Of a DNA stretch of 64,000 bases, positions 8,899 through 17,029 are shown piece after piece (the first letter of the stretch is position 1; each line of letters starts with the position of its first letter). Below the pieces are notes generated by a model, which was not told the DNA's origin, searched no databases, and saw only the letters and a program-made list of their open reading frames with translations. The position numbers were made by a program, and so were the translations under genes. The stretch covers positions 310,001-374,000 of the forward strand of contig OZ252252.1 in NCBI GenBank assembly GCA_965249745.1, in the 5' to 3' direction. Origin of the DNA: JANYHH01 sp965249745. GTDB lineage: Bacteria > Deinococcota > Deinococci > Deinococcales > JAAFIG01.

Positions 8899-8930
8899 TT
8901 CTGCCGGGTTTTGTTGTATCCTGTATACAA
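8895..8930 (+). promoter_or_regulatory. Promoter and overlapping dyad of the GntR/proline operon
   Basis: A -35 box TTGATT (8895-8900), a 16-nt spacer and a -10 box TATCCT (8917-8922) lie 7 nt before the ATG at 8930, giving a leaderless mRNA. The dyad TTGTAT (8914-8919) / ATACAA (8925-8930) overlaps the -10 box and start codon, where a GntR repressor would block transcription. Confidence 0.65.
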
Positions 8931-9610
8931 TGCAAACCAGAACGTATCACTTCGCCCGTCCGGGACTGATCCGAGACGAGGTGTACGACCACCTCAAGCT
9001 GGAAATCTTGAGCGGTCAGCTCCCGAGCGGCTCGAGACTGGCGGAGATCGCGCTGGCGGAGCGTTTGGGGGTCAGTCGCACACCGATCCGCGAAGCCGTA
9101 CAGCGTTTGGCGCAGGACGGACTCGTGGAGGTCGCCGCCAACAAGGGGGCACGGGTGCGCGGCGTCAGCGCCCAGGAGGTCGAAGATGTCTACGCCGTGC
9201 GTGAGGTGTTGGACGGACTGGCGGCGCGGCTCGCGGCTGAACACCGCAGTGGCAAGGACTTGAAAGCGATGAGTGCCGCGCTGGAAAAACTGGGTCGGGT
9301 GGGCGCGCAAGATTACGCCGCGCAGATCGCGTCCGATTTGGAGTTTCACAGCGCGGTCGCGGTCGCCTCACAGAACGCCTCGCTCGAGGCAACTTTGCGA
9401 ACGCTCGGGCAGAGCGTGGCACGGGTCAAGCTCCTGACGAAGCAGTACAACCAGAGCGACGCCACGACAGCCGCGCACCGCCAGATTCTCATTGCGATCG
9501 AAGCCTTCGACGCGGACGCCGCCGAAGCCCATGCCAGAGCGCACGTGCGCGAGTTCCGCGCAATCGTTCTGAACGAACTCAGACCCGTACTCGGAGGCGG
9601 ACATGCTTAA
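8930..9610 (+). CDS. GntR-family (FadR/FCD subfamily) transcriptional regulator
   Basis: 226 residues. Residues 10-75 form the GntR winged helix (IRDEVYDHLKLEILSGQLP, then LAEIALAERLGVSRTPIREA). Residues 85-215 are an all-helical FCD effector domain with the metal-ligand pattern DLEFHSAV and late His residues (AHARAHV). It is the first gene of the proline operon; its stop overlaps the PRODH start by 8 nt. A proline- or P5C-responsive repressor of this operon is the natural inference. The dyad over its own promoter supports autoregulation. Confidence 0.9.
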   Translation: MQTRTYHFARPGLIRDEVYDHLKLEILSGQLPSGSRLAEIALAERLGVSRTPIREAVQRLAQDGLVEVAANKGARVRGVSAQEVEDVYAVREVLDGLAARLAAEHRSGKDLKAMSAALEKLGRVGAQDYAAQIASDLEFHSAVAVASQNASLEATLRTLGQSVARVKLLTKQYNQSDATTAAHRQILIAIEAFDADAAEAHARAHVREFRAIVLNELRPVLGGGHA

Positions 9611-10526
9611 CCTGGATCGGTTGTACCGGAGCGCCGTTCTCAGCGTGGCCGGAAACGGCAGCCTGAAGAATCTGGTGCAAACCAGAGGCTGGCGCATGGC
9701 CAGCCGCTTCGTGGCGGGGGAAAACCTGGGCAGCGCCTTGGACGCCGTGGAGCGCCTCGAGGCGGACGGCGTTCACGGCATCCTGGATCTGCTCGGCGAA
9801 ATGGTCTCGAGCCGCGAGCAATCGGATCATTTCGTGCGGCAAATTTTGGAGATCTTCCCGGCGATTGCCGCCCGGACATTTCCGAAATACGTCTCCATCA
9901 AGCTTTCGCAGTTGGGCTTGGATGTCAGCTCGGAACTGGCGCTGGAAAACGGCCGCCAGATTCTGCGGGCCGCTAAGAGCGTCGGCAGTTTCGTGCGGGT
10001 AGACATGGAGGACAGCCCGAGAGTTGACAAGACCTTGGAGATTTTCCGCACCCTGCGCGGGGAATTTGATAACGTCGGGCTGGTGCTGCAAGCCATGCTG
10101 CGCCGCACCGAGACAGACCTGGAAGCTTTGAGCGACCTGAAACCGAACTTGCGAATCGTCAAGGGCGCGTACCTCGAGCCGCCAGAGCTGGCATACCCGG
10201 ACAAAGCCGTCGTGGACCACCAGTACCGCCGCCTGGTCTACGCCAACCTGGAAAAGGGTAATCACACCGCGATCGCCACGCACGACCCGAGCATCATCGC
10301 GGATGTGAAACTGTTCACCGAGAAAAGCAAGATTCCTAAAACCCAGTTCGAGTTTCAACTCTTGTACGGGATTCGCCGCGACCTGCAAAAGCAACTGGCG
10401 GGGGAAGGGTACACCGTGCGCGCCTACATTCCCTACGGTAAGGACTGGTACGCCTACTTTAGTCGCCGCATCGCGGAACGTCCCAGCAACGCACTGTTCG
10501 TGCTGCGCGGCATGGTCCAGGGCTAA
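9603..10526 (+). CDS. Proline dehydrogenase (stand-alone, Thermus type)
   Basis: 307 residues, the length of the monofunctional Thermus-type enzyme. It oxidises L-proline to delta-1-pyrroline-5-carboxylate with FAD, passing electrons to quinone at the membrane. Diagnostic stretches are VKGAYLEPPELAYPDK (FAD/substrate Lys region), ATHDPSII, FEFQLLYGIRRDLQ and the C-terminal RAYIPYGKDWYAYFSRR with the paired arginines that bind the proline carboxylate. It overlaps the GntR gene and is followed after 67 nt by the ornithine-cyclodeaminase-like gene, with P5C dehydrogenase further downstream, so both steps of proline to glutamate are encoded here. Confidence 0.96.
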   Translation: MLNLDRLYRSAVLSVAGNGSLKNLVQTRGWRMASRFVAGENLGSALDAVERLEADGVHGILDLLGEMVSSREQSDHFVRQILEIFPAIAARTFPKYVSIKLSQLGLDVSSELALENGRQILRAAKSVGSFVRVDMEDSPRVDKTLEIFRTLRGEFDNVGLVLQAMLRRTETDLEALSDLKPNLRIVKGAYLEPPELAYPDKAVVDHQYRRLVYANLEKGNHTAIATHDPSIIADVKLFTEKSKIPKTQFEFQLLYGIRRDLQKQLAGEGYTVRAYIPYGKDWYAYFSRRIAERPSNALFVLRGMVQG

Positions 10527-10593
10527 ACTGTTCAGGGCTGAACGGTTTAGGGTAGCTCGAGGTCAGGCAGTTCCCGAGGAAACCGATATAACG

Positions 10594-11502
10594 ATGCGAA
10601 TTCTTGATGCCGCCGCGACGATAGCCGCCTTGCCGTACCCTGCCCTGAGCGCCGCGATCCACGACGTGCTGCTGGACACGCACGCCCGTGCGCCGGAGCG
10701 CTCCCGGCTCGAGCTACGCGGCGGCGTGCTGCTGTTGATGCCCGCGCTGGACGCGGAATTCGCGGTCACGAAACTCGTCACGGTTCACGCGGGCAACTCC
10801 GCGCTGCCAACAGTTCAGGGCGAGGTGATCCTGATGCGAGCCGACACCGGCGAGCGTTTATTGATGCTGGATGGCGTGACCGTCACCGCGCGACGCACGG
10901 CCGCCGTCAGCCTACTGGCGGCGCAACACCTCGCGCCAACCAAAGCCGGTAACCTGCTCGTCGTCGGCAGTGGGTCGCAAGCCAGAAGCCATCTCGAGGC
11001 GTTCGGTGAAAACCTAGAACTGGGAAAAATCTGGGTCTCGAGTCGGAACTTCGCGCACGCCGAAAAACTGGCGGCGGAGTTCGGGGCGGTCGCCATCCAC
11101 GATCCCGCCGAGGTGATCGAAGACGCCGACTTTATCTGCACCACCACGAACGCCAACGCACCCGTCATCCCGAACAACGTCAAACCCTCTGCCTTCATCG
11201 CCGCCGTCGGCGCGTATCGCCCGGACATGCTCGAGATTCCGCCCACCATCACCCGTCGCGCTCGAGTCGTCGTGGATGATTTGATTGGAGCGCGGAGCGA
11301 AGCCGGAGATCTGATTCAGGCGGGTCTCGAGTGGGGCAATGTCGAAAGCCTGCAAGCTGTCGTTGGGTCGCAGCACGTTGCGCCCGCCACACAACAGCCG
11401 GTTCTCTTCAAAAGCGTCGGTTGCGCCCTGTGGGATTTAGCGGCGGCAAGACTCGCCTATCAGGTTGAATTATCAGGCAGAAGGAGCACAATGAACCCAT
11501 GA
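10594..11502 (+). CDS. Ornithine cyclodeaminase / mu-crystallin family protein
   Basis: 302 residues with the family's N-terminal dimerisation part and a C-terminal Rossmann domain (NLLVVGSGSQARSHLEAF, about residue 110). Lys in VTKLVTVH and Arg in TARRTAAVSLLAA match the substrate region. The family includes ornithine cyclodeaminase (ornithine to proline), delta-1-pyrroline-2-carboxylate reductase and others. In a proline-degradation operon, either supply of proline from ornithine or reduction of P2C from D-proline or hydroxyproline fits. Sequence alone does not decide. Its stop overlaps the next ATG by 4 nt. Confidence 0.85.
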   Translation: MRILDAAATIAALPYPALSAAIHDVLLDTHARAPERSRLELRGGVLLLMPALDAEFAVTKLVTVHAGNSALPTVQGEVILMRADTGERLLMLDGVTVTARRTAAVSLLAAQHLAPTKAGNLLVVGSGSQARSHLEAFGENLELGKIWVSSRNFAHAEKLAAEFGAVAIHDPAEVIEDADFICTTTNANAPVIPNNVKPSAFIAAVGAYRPDMLEIPPTITRRARVVVDDLIGARSEAGDLIQAGLEWGNVESLQAVVGSQHVAPATQQPVLFKSVGCALWDLAAARLAYQVELSGRRSTMNP

Positions 11503-11717
11503 GCTTACTCGAGATGCAAAAGCAAATCCTGGAACTCCCTCGAGCCGACCAGGTGGCCCTGGCTGCCTTTATCAACGAGGTCACACGCCCCGTCAACGCC
11601 GAATTGGACCGCGAGTGGTTGGAAACCGTTGCGACTCGTGCGGCCCGATTACGTTCTGGGGAAACCCAAGGCGTTCCGCTCGAGGAAGTCATGAATGAAC
11701 TTAAGCGTCATCTTTGA
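11499..11717 (+). CDS. Putative addiction-module antitoxin (TIGR02574-like)
   Basis: 72 residues, helical and acidic, resembling the 'putative addiction module component' family that pairs with RelE/ParE toxins (ALAAFINEVTRPVNAELDREWL, then LRSGETQGVPLEEVMNELKR). The conserved C-terminal 'G...(I/V)P.EEV...L' segment is present. Its start overlaps the upstream cyclodeaminase-like stop by 4 nt and its end overlaps the toxin start by 23 nt. It is part of the proline operon transcript unless an internal promoter exists; none is obvious. Neutralisation of the adjacent toxin is inferred. Confidence 0.8.
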   Translation: MSLLEMQKQILELPRADQVALAAFINEVTRPVNAELDREWLETVATRAARLRSGETQGVPLEEVMNELKRHL

Positions 11718-12012
11718 ACTCGAGGCACGAGTTGAACTGATCAGAATATCCGAGTCGTATCGCGCGCGCTCACCCGAACTGGCGGCTCAGTTTTACCTGG
11801 CGCTTGAAGCCTGCTTTGAGAACATCCGCCTTTTTCCAGAGGCGTTCAAGCTCGTCAAGTTCGGTGTGCGCCGAATTCATCTCGAGGGATTTCCGTACAT
11901 CGTTTACTACGTGGTTGATCCCGATGCGATCTTCATTTACGCCATCGTTCACAACAAGCAGGATCAAGATTACTGGCACTCACGCTTTGATCCAACCCGA
12001 GGAGAACCATGA
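11695..12012 (+). CDS. RelE/ParE-family toxin
   Basis: 105 residues with the RelE/ParE fold pattern: N-terminal helices (FELEARVELIRISESYRAR, then FYLALEACFENIRLFPEAF), followed by the central strands VKFGVRRIHLEGFPYIVYYVV and FIYAIVHNKQDQDYWHSR. The terminal 'V.H....YW..R' is the usual end of this toxin type. Its target could be ribosome-bound mRNA or gyrase. It overlaps the antitoxin by 23 nt and the following P5C dehydrogenase start by 4 nt (ATGA), so translation of a catabolic enzyme is coupled to a toxin gene. No inactivating change is seen. Confidence 0.85.
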   Translation: MNLSVIFELEARVELIRISESYRARSPELAAQFYLALEACFENIRLFPEAFKLVKFGVRRIHLEGFPYIVYYVVDPDAIFIYAIVHNKQDQDYWHSRFDPTRGEP

Positions 12013-13565
12013 ACTTACCCGAGTACCGCAACGAAGCCTACGCCGATTACACCGTCCCCGACAACGCCGCCGCCTACCGCACCGCGTTGGAAAAAGTCGC
12101 GTCGGAACTCGGGCGGGATTACCCACTCATCATCGGCGACCGGCGTCTCATGCTGGATAACAAAATCGCCTCGGTCAATCCGAACAGACCATTGCAAACC
12201 ATCGGTCGCGTCTCGAGCGCCACCCCGGAACACGCGGAGATGGCGCTGGACGTGGCCTGGAAAACCTTCCAGACCTGGAAGAACGTACCGCTCGAGGAGC
12301 GCGTGGCGACTATCGTGCGAGCGGCCGGTCTGATCCGTGAGCGCAAACTGGAATTCAACGCTTGGCTGACCTATGAAGTCGGTAAGAACTACGCCGAGGC
12401 CGAAGGCGAGACCGCCGAAGCGATTGACTTCTTGGAGTATTATGCCCGCCAAGCCTTGACGCTGCTGCAACCGATCAAGACCTATCAGTTGCCGCAGGAA
12501 CACGATCACGCCGAGTACATCCCGCTCGGGGTCGGGGTCAGCATCACGCCGTGGAACTTCCCGCTGGCGATCTTCCTAGGGCAAGCCTGCGCCCCGATCA
12601 TTGCGGGCAACACGATGATTGTCAAACCCGCCGAGGACAGCGCGATCATCGCGTACAAGGCGATTGAACTCTTGCTCGAGGCGGGACTGCCTCACGGTGT
12701 CGTGAACTACTTGCCCGGTCTGGGTGAGACTGTCGGCGACGCGCTGGTCAAGCACCCGAGGACGCGCTTCATCAACTTCACCGGCAGCAAAAACGTCGGG
12801 TTGTACATCAACGCCGAAGCCGCCAAGGTTCTGCCCGGTCAGCGCTGGATCAAGCGTGTCACGCTAGAACTCGGCGGCAAGGACGGCATGATCGTGGACG
12901 AAACCGCCGACCTCGAGGCAGCCGCCAACGCCGCTGTCGCCGGGGCGTTCGGTTTCGCCGGGCAGAAATGCAGCGCCCTGTCGCGCCTGATCGTCGTGGA
13001 AAGCGTCTACCCAGATCTGCTCGAGCGGGTGACGCAGAAGGTCAAGGCGCTCTCCGCTGGCGACCCGCTCGACAACGCACAGGTAAACGCCGTCATCAAT
13101 CAGGAATCCTTGGACAAGGCTCGCGGTTACCTCGAGATCGCAGCGAGTGAAGGCCGGGTCACGACGGGTGGGGGTGCCACGCACAACCCCGAGACTGACG
13201 GGTACTTCGTACAACCGACGGTCGTGGCGGACGTGAAACCGGGGGCGCGGCTAGCGCAGGAGGAAATCTTCGCCCCGATTCTGTCCGTGATTCCCGTGGC
13301 AGATTTTGACGAGGCGCTGCATGTCGTGAACGACACCGATTACGGTTTGACGGGCGGATTGTTCTCTACGGACGAAAGCCGTTTGCAGCGCGCCGAGAAG
13401 GAACTTCATGTCGGCAACTTGTACTTGAACCGCAAGATCACTGGCGCGATGGTTGGGTGCCACCCGTTTGGCGGCTTTAACCTGAGCGGCACGGATTCTA
13501 AGGGCGGCGGACCGGATTACCTGCTGCATTTCGTGCAGATGAAAAGCATCGCCCGAAAGATCTGA
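12009..13565 (+). CDS. pruA: L-glutamate gamma-semialdehyde (1-pyrroline-5-carboxylate) dehydrogenase
   Basis: 518 residues, the length of monofunctional P5C dehydrogenases. It oxidises glutamate semialdehyde to glutamate with NAD. Recognisable are SITPWNFPLAIFLGQACAPI, the cofactor-binding FINFTGSKNVG, the general-base region TLELGGKDGMIVDE, the catalytic cysteine in GFAGQKCSALSRLIV, and NRKITGAMVGCHPFGGF. The N-terminal dimer extension YRNEAYADYTVPDN is typical of this group. The start overlaps the toxin stop by 4 nt. With PRODH upstream it completes proline conversion to glutamate. Confidence 0.96.
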   Translation: MNLPEYRNEAYADYTVPDNAAAYRTALEKVASELGRDYPLIIGDRRLMLDNKIASVNPNRPLQTIGRVSSATPEHAEMALDVAWKTFQTWKNVPLEERVATIVRAAGLIRERKLEFNAWLTYEVGKNYAEAEGETAEAIDFLEYYARQALTLLQPIKTYQLPQEHDHAEYIPLGVGVSITPWNFPLAIFLGQACAPIIAGNTMIVKPAEDSAIIAYKAIELLLEAGLPHGVVNYLPGLGETVGDALVKHPRTRFINFTGSKNVGLYINAEAAKVLPGQRWIKRVTLELGGKDGMIVDETADLEAAANAAVAGAFGFAGQKCSALSRLIVVESVYPDLLERVTQKVKALSAGDPLDNAQVNAVINQESLDKARGYLEIAASEGRVTTGGGATHNPETDGYFVQPTVVADVKPGARLAQEEIFAPILSVIPVADFDEALHVVNDTDYGLTGGLFSTDESRLQRAEKELHVGNLYLNRKITGAMVGCHPFGGFNLSGTDSKGGGPDYLLHFVQMKSIARKI

Positions 13566-13628
13566 GGTCTTTGAGCGATAGACTCACGTTTTGGGCGTTT
13601 CAGAGGCTCATGCTGCAACACGTTACCA

Positions 13629-14456
13629 ATGACCACGACAATCACCCAACGTGATATTCAGCAGGGCATCAGAAGGCTAGGGCTTTCTGGTCGCCCGCTA
13701 TGCCTCCATGCCTCGTTAAGCTCATTTGGTCCTGTTGTGGATGGTCCCGAAGCTGTGCTCGAGGCGTTCTTGGAAGAAGATTGCACAGTGGTTGTACCAG
13801 CTTTTTCGTGGACTTTTGCCGTACCACCTCCACTGCATCTCCGCCCGGCGCGTAACGGCTGGAACTACCAGGATTTCTCCAATCCAATCATGGCAGTCCA
13901 GCAAATCTACACTCCGGCCTCGCTATCCATTGACAGAGACATGGGACTTATTGCGGCAACGGTTGTCACTCGACCTGACCGTGCGCGTGGAAATCACCCG
14001 CTCTGTTCGTTCGCTGCGATAGGACCTTTGGCGCAAGACGTAACGATTGGTCAATCGCCCCAGAACGTGTATGCACCTCTGATTGCTTTAACCCAAAACA
14101 ATGGCGCTGTTGTGTTGATGGGCGTTGGACTCGAGAAGATGACACTGTTGCATCTTGCCGAAAAGACGGCTGGACGCACTCTCTTTAGACGCTGGGCGAA
14201 GGACGTACATGGGCAAAGTATGTCCGTTGAGGCTGGTAGTTGCTCGAATGGTTTCGATAATCTGGAAAGTGATCTTCAACCCTTGTTCAGTAAAGTCTTG
14301 ATAGGACAAAGCAACTGGCAAACTTGTTCCGCCCATCAAGCTCTGAGCGCCGCAACACTCGTCATTCGGAGTACCCCTGGTGTGACCCAATGCAGCAACC
14401 CAACCTGTGAGCGCTGCAATGATGCAATCGCAGGCGGTCCGATATTGCTCCCGTAG
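13629..14456 (+). CDS. Aminoglycoside N(3)-acetyltransferase (AAC(3)) family protein
   Basis: 275 residues of the antibiotic acetyltransferase (AAC(3)/YokD) family, which transfers acetyl from acetyl-CoA to the 3-amino group of aminoglycosides. Motifs are LCLHASLSSFGPVVDGPEAVLEAF, TVVVPAFSWTF, the conserved RGNHPLCSFAAIG, GAVVLMGVGLEKMTLLHLAE, and a Cys-rich C-terminus (CSNPTCERC). The base composition is visibly more AT-rich than the flanking proline and rhamnose loci, and the gene is alone between them, which suggests acquisition. Neither a convincing Shine-Dalgarno nor a leaderless box precedes the ATG. Real aminoglycoside resistance is not established; many family members are of unknown substrate. 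Confidence 0.82.
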   Translation: MTTTITQRDIQQGIRRLGLSGRPLCLHASLSSFGPVVDGPEAVLEAFLEEDCTVVVPAFSWTFAVPPPLHLRPARNGWNYQDFSNPIMAVQQIYTPASLSIDRDMGLIAATVVTRPDRARGNHPLCSFAAIGPLAQDVTIGQSPQNVYAPLIALTQNNGAVVLMGVGLEKMTLLHLAEKTAGRTLFRRWAKDVHGQSMSVEAGSCSNGFDNLESDLQPLFSKVLIGQSNWQTCSAHQALSAATLVIRSTPGVTQCSNPTCERCNDAIAGGPILLP

Positions 14457-14864
14457 CATTCCGCTAACGCTTCACTTCCAATTGCGGCTAATGAGCGTGA
14501 CCCTGTTAGCGATGACCCACAGTGATGTTGGATGTCAATCTCTTAAACCTTCTGTGTTCCGAGCGCAGTTCGGGTATCATTCACCCGCAAATCCCAGGCT
14601 CGAGAGAAACGCCATGCTGCTCTGCTTGACATCCAACATTGAGTACTGCGCGACGACTGACACCTTGCTACGAAGTCGCAACGAGTACGGCGTTTCTCTG
14701 GAAAGTTCGTACACCCTGAGCCGCTCGGGTTGGTCCGAGCCCAGGCTGATAGAAATCTCGAGCCTCAGGTCACGGTCCTCGAAATAAAAATTCAGACTCG
14801 AGCACCATCAGGCGTATCTATCTCCTCTTTAGAGGTCGAGGCGCACTCGAGCGGCGCACGAGGA
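14457..14864. other. Gene-poor gap with a 14-bp inverted repeat
   Basis: No convincing gene is seen. A perfect 14-bp inverted repeat, ATGTTGGATGTCAA (14525-14538) and its complement (14626-14639), brackets 87 bp. Adjacent sequence on either side shows no obvious target-site duplication. The stretch could be a degraded small element or a regulatory dyad left by the insertion that brought the AAC(3)-like gene. Confidence 0.45.
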
Positions 14865-15644
14865 CTAGGCTGTCGCTACGACCAGCCGAATGTCCATGCT
14901 CTTTAAGGCCTCGGTCACGTCTGGCTGAGGCATTTCATCGGTCACGATCACGTCCACTCGCTCCAGACTGACAACCTGACAGAAGGCTTCGCGGGCGAAT
15001 TTGCTTTCGTCCACCAGGGCAATCACCGTGCTGCCACTGCCGATCAGCGCCAGCTTCGATTCCGCCTCGGGCAGGTGCGCTTCGGTGAAACCGCGCTCCA
15101 AACTGAAGCCCTTGGCACTAAAGAAAACTTTGTCCAGACGCAAGCGCGCCAGCGTTCCGCTGACCAAACTGCCGGTGAACGAGCGGGCGGGCGGATGGAA
15201 ATTGCCTCCTGCCAGCAGAAACGGTACGTCCTGCGCGGCCAGTGCGCCCGCCACGTCCAGCCCGGTGACGACGGCGTTGACGCGGCGCTCCCCGAGCCGC
15301 TGGGCCAACGCCAGACAGGTGGTGCTGGCATCCAGTCCAACCGCATCGCCGTCCTGTATCAGCGTCATCGCGGCTCGAGCGATGCGTTGCTTGGCCTCGG
15401 TTCGTTGCGCGGCCCGCAGGCTGTAACTGACCTCGCTGGCGCTCTGCTGCGCGATGCGCGCCCCGCCGTGGACGCGTTCCAATAAGCCCCGCTCCGATAA
15501 CCAGTCGAGGTCGCGGCGAACCGTCATCTCGTGAACGTCCAGTTGCCGCGCTAGATCGCGGATGCGAACCACGCGTTGGGCCACAGCCAGACGCAAAATG
15601 CTCTGCTGCCGCTCGAGCGGCACTTGGGGCGTTTCCAGGGGCAT
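14865..15644 (-). CDS. rhaR: DeoR-family regulator, RhaR-like
   Basis: 259 residues from the ATG at 15644 (a GTG at 15665 would add 7). Residues 5-60 are a DeoR helix-turn-helix (RIRDLARQLDVHEMTVRRDL, then LERVHGGAR). Residues 75-240 are the sugar-phosphate sensor domain (GDAVGLDASTTCLALAQRLG, LLAGGNFHP, DKVFFSAKGF). It is divergent from a rhamnose-type binding protein gene. In Rhizobium leguminosarum the order rhaR (DeoR), rhaS, T, P, Q is the same, so a repressor relieved by a rhamnose metabolite is inferred. Repeated GCGAACAGG sites upstream may be its operator. Confidence 0.82.
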   Translation of the reverse strand: MPLETPQVPLERQQSILRLAVAQRVVRIRDLARQLDVHEMTVRRDLDWLSERGLLERVHGGARIAQQSASEVSYSLRAAQRTEAKQRIARAAMTLIQDGDAVGLDASTTCLALAQRLGERRVNAVVTGLDVAGALAAQDVPFLLAGGNFHPPARSFTGSLVSGTLARLRLDKVFFSAKGFSLERGFTEAHLPEAESKLALIGSGSTVIALVDESKFAREAFCQVVSLERVDVIVTDEMPQPDVTEALKSMDIRLVVATA

Positions 15645-15678
15645 GGGTGAACAAAAAGATAACACAAATCTAACAAGC

Positions 15679-15710
15679 GCGAACAGGAACTTGACACTCG
15701 AGCGAACAGG
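15679..15710. promoter_or_regulatory. Direct repeats between rhaR and rhaS, candidate DeoR operator
   Basis: GCGAACAGG occurs at 15679-15687 and again at 15702-15710, 23 bp apart (about two helical turns), in the divergent region. Further TTGTTA/GTGTTA-like half-sites lie toward rhaR. Tandem sites are usual for DeoR regulators. Confidence 0.45.
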
Positions 15711-15837
15711 GTGCTACTGTGCGCGTCAATCACAAATTTGAATTCCTCGAGGAGGTAAAGCGCTACTTGGCCTGACCTGTCTGAATCTCTGGCCCATCTG
15801 TTGTGTTACGGCTCTACCGTGCTTTCCAGGAGAACCC

Positions 15838-16851
15838 ATGAAACTGAAACTCGTCGCCTTCGCCGTACTCGGACTCGCCGCACTCGGAACCGTGCAATTC
15901 ACGCAGACGAGCGCCCAGGGCAGCAAGATTCGGATTGCGCTGTTGGTGAAAAGCCTCGGGAACGGCTTCTTTGAGGCCGCCAACGAGGGCGCACAGGAGG
16001 CCGCTAAAGCGCTCGGGAACACCGAAGTGATCTATACCGGCCCGACGACCGCCACCGCTGAAGGGCAGATTGAGATCATCAACTCCCTGGTCGCGCAAAA
16101 AGTGGACGCCATCGCCATCAGCGCCAACGATCCAACCGCCGTGGCGGTCGCCACCAAGCGCGCCCTCGAGCGCGGCGTCAAAGTCATCAGCTTCGATTCT
16201 GGCGTCGCCAAGGACGGACGCCTGATGCACTTGAACCCTAGCAACACCGAACTGATCGGCTACAAACAAATTGATATGATCTCCAAAACCCTGAAAGGCA
16301 AAGGCGGACAGATCGCTATTCTCAGCGCCACCGCCCAAGCCACCAACCAGAACGCCTGGATCGCCGTGATGAAAGACGTGCTGAAACGCCCCGAGTACAA
16401 GAACCTCGAGCTGGTGGACGTGGTCTACGGCGACGACCAGTCCGACAAGTCCTACCGCGAGGCGCTGGCGCTGTTCAAGAAGTACCCCAATCTGAAGGGC
16501 ATCATCGCGCCGACGACTGTGGGTATTGCTGCCGCCGGAAAAGCTGTGGTGGATCAGAAGCTCGTTGGTAAGGTCTTCGTGACCGGATTGGGTTTGCCGT
16601 CCGAGATGATTAGCTACGTCAAAGCCGGAGCCGTGGACACCTTCGCCATCTGGAACCCGATTGATCTGGGTTACAGCGCCGTCTACCTGGCGTACCAGTT
16701 CGCCACCGGCAAAGCCAAGGGAACCTCTGGCGAGAAAATTATGATGGGCCGCATGGGCAGCATCACATTGGACGCCAACACCGAGGCGGCGATGGCAGAA
16801 CCGTTCGTGTTCGATAAAACCAACATTGACAAGTTCGCCAAGATTTTCTAA
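15838..16851 (+). CDS. rhaS: Sugar ABC transporter substrate-binding protein, RhaS-like
   Basis: 337 residues. Residues 1-27 are a Sec signal peptide without lipobox, followed by a type I periplasmic binding fold. The sequence follows rhamnose-binding RhaS closely: GNGFFEAANEGAQEAAKALG, IYTGPTTATAEGQIEIINSL, AISANDPTAV, SFDSGVAKDGRLMHLNPSN, VVYGDDQSDKSYREAL and GLGLPSEMISYVKAGAV. It would deliver rhamnose to the RhaT-RhaP-RhaQ importer encoded next. AGGAG precedes the ATG. No rhamnose kinase or isomerase gene is in the window, so substrate assignment rests on similarity and gene order. Confidence 0.88.
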   Translation: MKLKLVAFAVLGLAALGTVQFTQTSAQGSKIRIALLVKSLGNGFFEAANEGAQEAAKALGNTEVIYTGPTTATAEGQIEIINSLVAQKVDAIAISANDPTAVAVATKRALERGVKVISFDSGVAKDGRLMHLNPSNTELIGYKQIDMISKTLKGKGGQIAILSATAQATNQNAWIAVMKDVLKRPEYKNLELVDVVYGDDQSDKSYREALALFKKYPNLKGIIAPTTVGIAAAGKAVVDQKLVGKVFVTGLGLPSEMISYVKAGAVDTFAIWNPIDLGYSAVYLAYQFATGKAKGTSGEKIMMGRMGSITLDANTEAAMAEPFVFDKTNIDKFAKIF

Positions 16852-16861
16852 GGGCGCTAGA

Positions 16862-16904
16862 AACGGGGTTCGGGCGTTGAGCACCACCAGCCCCGAACCC
16901 CGTT
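16862..16904 (+). other. Strong hairpin between rhaS and rhaT
   Basis: AACGGGGTTCGGG (16862-16874) pairs perfectly with 16892-16904, with a 17-nt loop and no T run. Such hairpins after binding-protein genes usually protect the upstream mRNA and lower expression of the transporter core relative to the abundant binding protein. Confidence 0.65.
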
Positions 16905-17029
16905 CCAACGCTCTACAATCTCGAATACCGTTTGCAACGGCATTGTTCCGCCTACCGCGCAGGAGGAGTCTCAAGTGTCTCGAGCACCCTGAGCCATTCT
17001 CCATCCCATCTCGAGGGAACTTTTCAACC

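Noticed and set aside
14407..14787. Frame of about 126 residues after the AAC(3)-like gene
   Set aside because: Starts inside the AAC(3) gene, has low-complexity composition and no homology I can recognise; it also reads across the inverted repeat.
16826..17029. N-terminal extension of the rhaT ATPase
   Set aside because: It would overlap rhaS and translate through the strong hairpin; homology starts at 17030.
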